Positions 14,666 to 16,709 of a stretch of 16,709 nucleotides of DNA are shown here, piece after piece (position 1 is the first letter of the stretch; every line of letters begins with the position of its first letter). Location of the stretch: positions 1 through 16,709 of the forward strand of contig JAFAGM010000062.1 of NCBI GenBank assembly GCA_023422775.1, given 5' to 3'. The notes beneath the pieces are model-generated. The model was given only the letters and a program-made list of their open reading frames with translations, did not search any database and was not told the origin of the DNA. The position numbers were made by a program, and so were the translations under genes. The stretch comes from Pseudomonadota bacterium. GTDB taxonomy: Bacteria; Pseudomonadota; Alphaproteobacteria; Rhizobiales; Xanthobacteraceae.

Positions 14666-15052
14666 CTATTCGGATGCATCCGCCGTCTTGACCCCGCGCT
14701 TCAGCGCCGCGCGGGCGGCATCGCGATGCTCCTGCGTGATGTGGCTTGCGACCATGCGAATGGCGGTGGCCAGCACCGCAGCATCGTCGGTAAATCCGAG
14801 CACCGGCAGCACGTCCGGCATGAAATCGACCGGCAGGATGAAGTAGGCGACAGCGCCGAGCAGCGATGCCTGCACGTGGCGCGGCGTCTGCTTGTCGAAG
14901 GCACAATAGTAGGCCGCGAGCAGGTCCTCCGCGAAGGGGAGCTTCGCCGCCACCTGTTTCAGTTTGATCCAGAAGCGCCGGCGCACGCTCTCGGGGTCTT
15001 CCGCGAGCCGGTCGGCCGGTTCAAAACCCACGGTATGCTCGGACGTTGCCAT
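14666..15052 (-). CDS. YkvA-like DUF1232 small membrane-associated protein
   Basis: A 128-residue protein of the DUF1232/YkvA group. The hallmark is the core at about 44-100: LLAAYYCAFDKQTPRHVQASLLGAVAYFILPVDFMPDVLPVLGFTDDAAVL, with PVDFMPD...LGFTDD matching the family's P-x-D-x-x-PD...GxxDD signature. The family has one or two hydrophobic helices and no established biochemical function. The ATG at 15052 (MATSEHT) is preferred to a frame opening at 15097 because GGGGAAG is about 7 bases before it. It lies 104 bp downstream of the pterin dehydratase on the same strand; cotranscription is possible. Confidence 0.88.
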   Translation of the reverse strand: MATSEHTVGFEPADRLAEDPESVRRRFWIKLKQVAAKLPFAEDLLAAYYCAFDKQTPRHVQASLLGAVAYFILPVDFMPDVLPVLGFTDDAAVLATAIRMVASHITQEHRDAARAALKRGVKTADASE

Positions 15053-15130
15053 CGCAGTTCTTCCCCCGGATCCGGCGCGGCAGATCGCCGCGGCCACATG
15101 TATCGTTCAAGAATTGGGGATGTTCGGCCA

Positions 15131-15151
15131 CCGCCGCAAGATCATCGGCGG
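15131..15151 (-). terminator. Short GC hairpin after the pterin dehydratase gene
   Basis: CCGCCG (15131-15136) pairs with CGGCGG (15146-15151) around a 9-base loop, starting five bases past the stop codon of the dehydratase gene on the minus strand. No T-run follows, so terminator function is doubtful. Confidence 0.25.
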
Positions 15152-15156
15152 CCAAC

Positions 15157-15462
15157 TCAGACGACGCCGAGCTGGCGGGCGATCGCGTTCATGGCCCTGG
15201 CCAGATCGACATCTAGCTGCGTGACTCCGCCGGCATCATGGGTCGCCAGCACCACGTCCACGGTCCTGTAGACGTTCCTCCATTCCGGATGATGGTCGTT
15301 CTTTTCGGCCACCAGCGCGGCGCGGGACATGAAACCGAACGCTTCGTTGAAATCCTTGAAGGTGAAGGTCCGTCCAATTGCGTCGCGTCCCGCCGTCTCG
15401 GACCAGCCCGGCAGTTCCACCAGCGCCGATTTTCTCGCTTCCGCCGACAGAAGTTCCGCCAT
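15157..15462 (-). CDS. phhB: Pterin-4a-carbinolamine dehydratase (PCD/DCoH family)
   Basis: A 101-residue enzyme that dehydrates 4a-hydroxytetrahydropterin so the pterin cofactor can be recycled after aromatic amino-acid hydroxylation. The signature EKNDHHPEWRNVYRTVDV (residues 53-70) holds His57 and His58, and THDAGGVTQLD (74-84) holds His75, giving the three active-site histidines. The length is normal. GGGAGG lies 6 bases before the ATG. No phenylalanine hydroxylase gene is nearby; many bacteria carry this protein alone, and some PCD proteins also help molybdopterin enzymes. It diverges from the second TAXI protein gene across 192 bp. Confidence 0.94.
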   Translation of the reverse strand: MAELLSAEARKSALVELPGWSETAGRDAIGRTFTFKDFNEAFGFMSRAALVAEKNDHHPEWRNVYRTVDVVLATHDAGGVTQLDVDLARAMNAIARQLGVV

Positions 15463-15581
15463 GATCGCCTCCCGTTTGATGCACGTGCCACCCTAACACC
15501 GAAGGCTGGTTCGGGGATCCCTGCCCGACCGCGCGGCCGCAGCGCCGGTAACCATGACGGATATGTAATCTCGGCCTGGCG

Positions 15582-15591
15582 TCAAATTTGA
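15582..15591. promoter_or_regulatory. TCAAATTTGA palindrome in a divergent promoter region
   Basis: A perfect 10-bp palindrome in the most AT-rich part of the 192-bp region between the pterin dehydratase and TAXI genes, 64 bases before the latter's ATG. The sequence TAGATT just after it (15592-15597) could be a -10 box, but no good -35 is visible. Weak evidence. Confidence 0.22.
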
Positions 15592-15654
15592 TAGATTGCC
15601 CCTCCAGGCGTGCCCGCAGCGTGAATTTCACCTCGAACGATCACCAAGGTATTG

Positions 15655-16709
15655 ATGACCGACGGCCCCGATCCTGCGGAAAAGCCGGCCCCCGCCCCGC
15701 CCTCGCCCCGGTCGGCGAGACAGCGGCTGACTTTCGTCTTGCTGGCCGGCGTTCTCGCTCTGATCGGCGCAATGGCCGCCGGCTATTATTTTGCGATGCG
15801 GCCGGTGACCCTGCGGGTCGCCGTGGGTCCCGCCAACAGCGACGACCTCAGGGTGGTTCAGAACCTGACGCAGGCCTTCAACAACCAGAAGAGCAGTCTG
15901 GTTCGGCTGCGCCCGGTGTCGACCGACGGCGCGCTTGCAAGCGCCAGGCTGCTCGGTGACGGCAAGGTCGATCTGGCCATCATCCGCGGCGACCTCGAAG
16001 TACCGAAGAATGCGCAGGCCGTGGCGACGCTGCGCAAGAATGTCGTGGTGCTGTGGGTTCCGTCGGCCGGCAAGACCAGGGGAAAGAAGGCCGCGCCCGC
16101 CATCACCAGGATCGGCCAACTTGCCGGGCGCCGCATCGGTGTCGTCGGCCGCACCCAGGCCAATGTCAATCTGCTCAAGGTGATCCTGCAGCAATACGGC
16201 GTCGATCCCGCGAAGGTCGAAGTCATTCAGTTCCCCGCCAACGAGGCCGCCGAGGCCATTCGGAACCACAAGGCAGATGCTTATCTTGCCGCCGGCCCGG
16301 TCAACAGCAAGATCACCGCGGACGCGATCGCCGCCTCCGCGCGCGACGGCGGCGCGCCGACGTTCCTCGCCATCGATTCGGCCGAGGCGATCGCGCAGAA
16401 CCACCCTGCCTACGAGGCCTCCGAGATCCCGGCCGGAACATTCGGCAGCGCGCCGAGCCGGCCCGATGAAGAGATCAAGACGATCAGCTTCTCACACCAC
16501 ATCGTGGCGCGCAGGGGCGTTGCGGAATCGACCATCGCGATCTTTACCAGGCAGCTGTTTGCGATCCGCCAGACGCTGAAGAACGAATTTCCGCTGGCCG
16601 CCAAGATCGAGACCCCTGACACCGACAAGGACGCCACGATCCCGCTTCATCCCGGCGCCGCCGCCTTTGTCGATGGCGACGAAAAAACCTTCCTCGACCG
16701 CTACAGCGA
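15655..16709 (+). CDS. Membrane-anchored TAXI-family solute-binding protein, 3' end missing
   Basis: The frame is open from the ATG at 15655 to the window end, giving 351 residues and no stop. The N-terminus is a Pro-rich cytoplasmic stretch, then an uncleaved-looking membrane helix at about 24-46 (LTFVLLAGVLALIGAMAAGYYF) instead of a signal peptide. The periplasmic part has the TAXI/PBP2 pattern: VTLRVAVGPANSDDLRVVQNL, LLGDGKVDLAIIRGD, IGQLAGRRIGVVGRTQAN, VDPAKVEVIQFPANEAAEAIRNHKADAYLAAGP, and HPGAAAFVDGDEKTFLDRYS at the end. In the longer TAXI proteins I recall, this last stretch precedes one or two further TM helices, so the missing part may hold a C-terminal membrane hairpin. AAGG lies 5 bases before the ATG. 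It is a different subtype from the secreted TAXI protein at 13423-14610; no permease is visible before the edge. Confidence 0.88.
   Translation, partial: MTDGPDPAEKPAPAPPSPRSARQRLTFVLLAGVLALIGAMAAGYYFAMRPVTLRVAVGPANSDDLRVVQNLTQAFNNQKSSLVRLRPVSTDGALASARLLGDGKVDLAIIRGDLEVPKNAQAVATLRKNVVVLWVPSAGKTRGKKAAPAITRIGQLAGRRIGVVGRTQANVNLLKVILQQYGVDPAKVEVIQFPANEAAEAIRNHKADAYLAAGPVNSKITADAIAASARDGGAPTFLAIDSAEAIAQNHPAYEASEIPAGTFGSAPSRPDEEIKTISFSHHIVARRGVAESTIAIFTRQLFAIRQTLKNEFPLAAKIETPDTDKDATIPLHPGAAAFVDGDEKTFLDRYS

Noticed and set aside
15628..16404. A 258-codon minus-strand open frame opposite the second TAXI gene
   Set aside because: Gly/Arg-rich shadow; the plus-strand frame has a TM helix, a ribosome-binding site and family motifs.

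Overview
The window looks like chromosomal DNA from a Bradyrhizobium-type alphaproteobacterium (Bradyrhizobium, Rhodopseudomonas or a close relative). The reasons are high GC with strong codon bias, short palindromic intergenic repeats of the kind common in that group (7704-7787 and 9066-9158), an IalB-family protein, and TAXI-type TRAP solute receptors. The genus is an inference from these features and was not tested by a search. There is no tRNA, rRNA, CRISPR array, transposase or phage gene. The content is mostly core metabolism plus envelope proteins.

Layout: (1) 1-1173 is the 3' part of an OmpA-family outer-membrane protein (+), closed by a strong bidirectional terminator. (2) 1246-3050 holds a homocysteine S-methyltransferase-family gene (-) divergent from a TetR-family regulator (+), with operator-like palindromes between them. 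(3) 3060-7695 is a minus-strand run: a four-TM membrane protein, a PAP2 phosphatase, argininosuccinate synthase (argG) and a periplasmic PhoA-type alkaline phosphatase. (4) 7811-9854 holds rlmN and an IalB-family secreted protein (-), with palindromic repeats on both sides of rlmN. (5) 10036-11986 is a divergent pair: a DECR-like short-chain dehydrogenase (-) and a quinone-oxidoreductase-like MDR protein (+). (6) 11987-12387 is the longest non-coding stretch, with short spaced direct repeats and a possible promoter. (7) 12388-14610 is a likely two-gene operon: a one-TM protein with a Sel1/TPR-like tail, then a secreted TAXI-family solute receptor. (8) 14666-15462 holds a DUF1232 (YkvA-like) protein and a pterin-4a-carbinolamine dehydratase (-). 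(9) 15655 to the window end is a second, membrane-anchored TAXI protein, cut by the edge.

The genes do not form one pathway. The best candidates for something unusual are the two TAXI receptors without a TRAP permease in view (one paired with an uncharacterised membrane protein), the SDR that lacks both known catalytic tyrosine positions, the PAP2 phosphatase with SGE in place of SGH, and the repeat-bearing leader at 11987-12387. I see no clear, wholly new multi-gene system.
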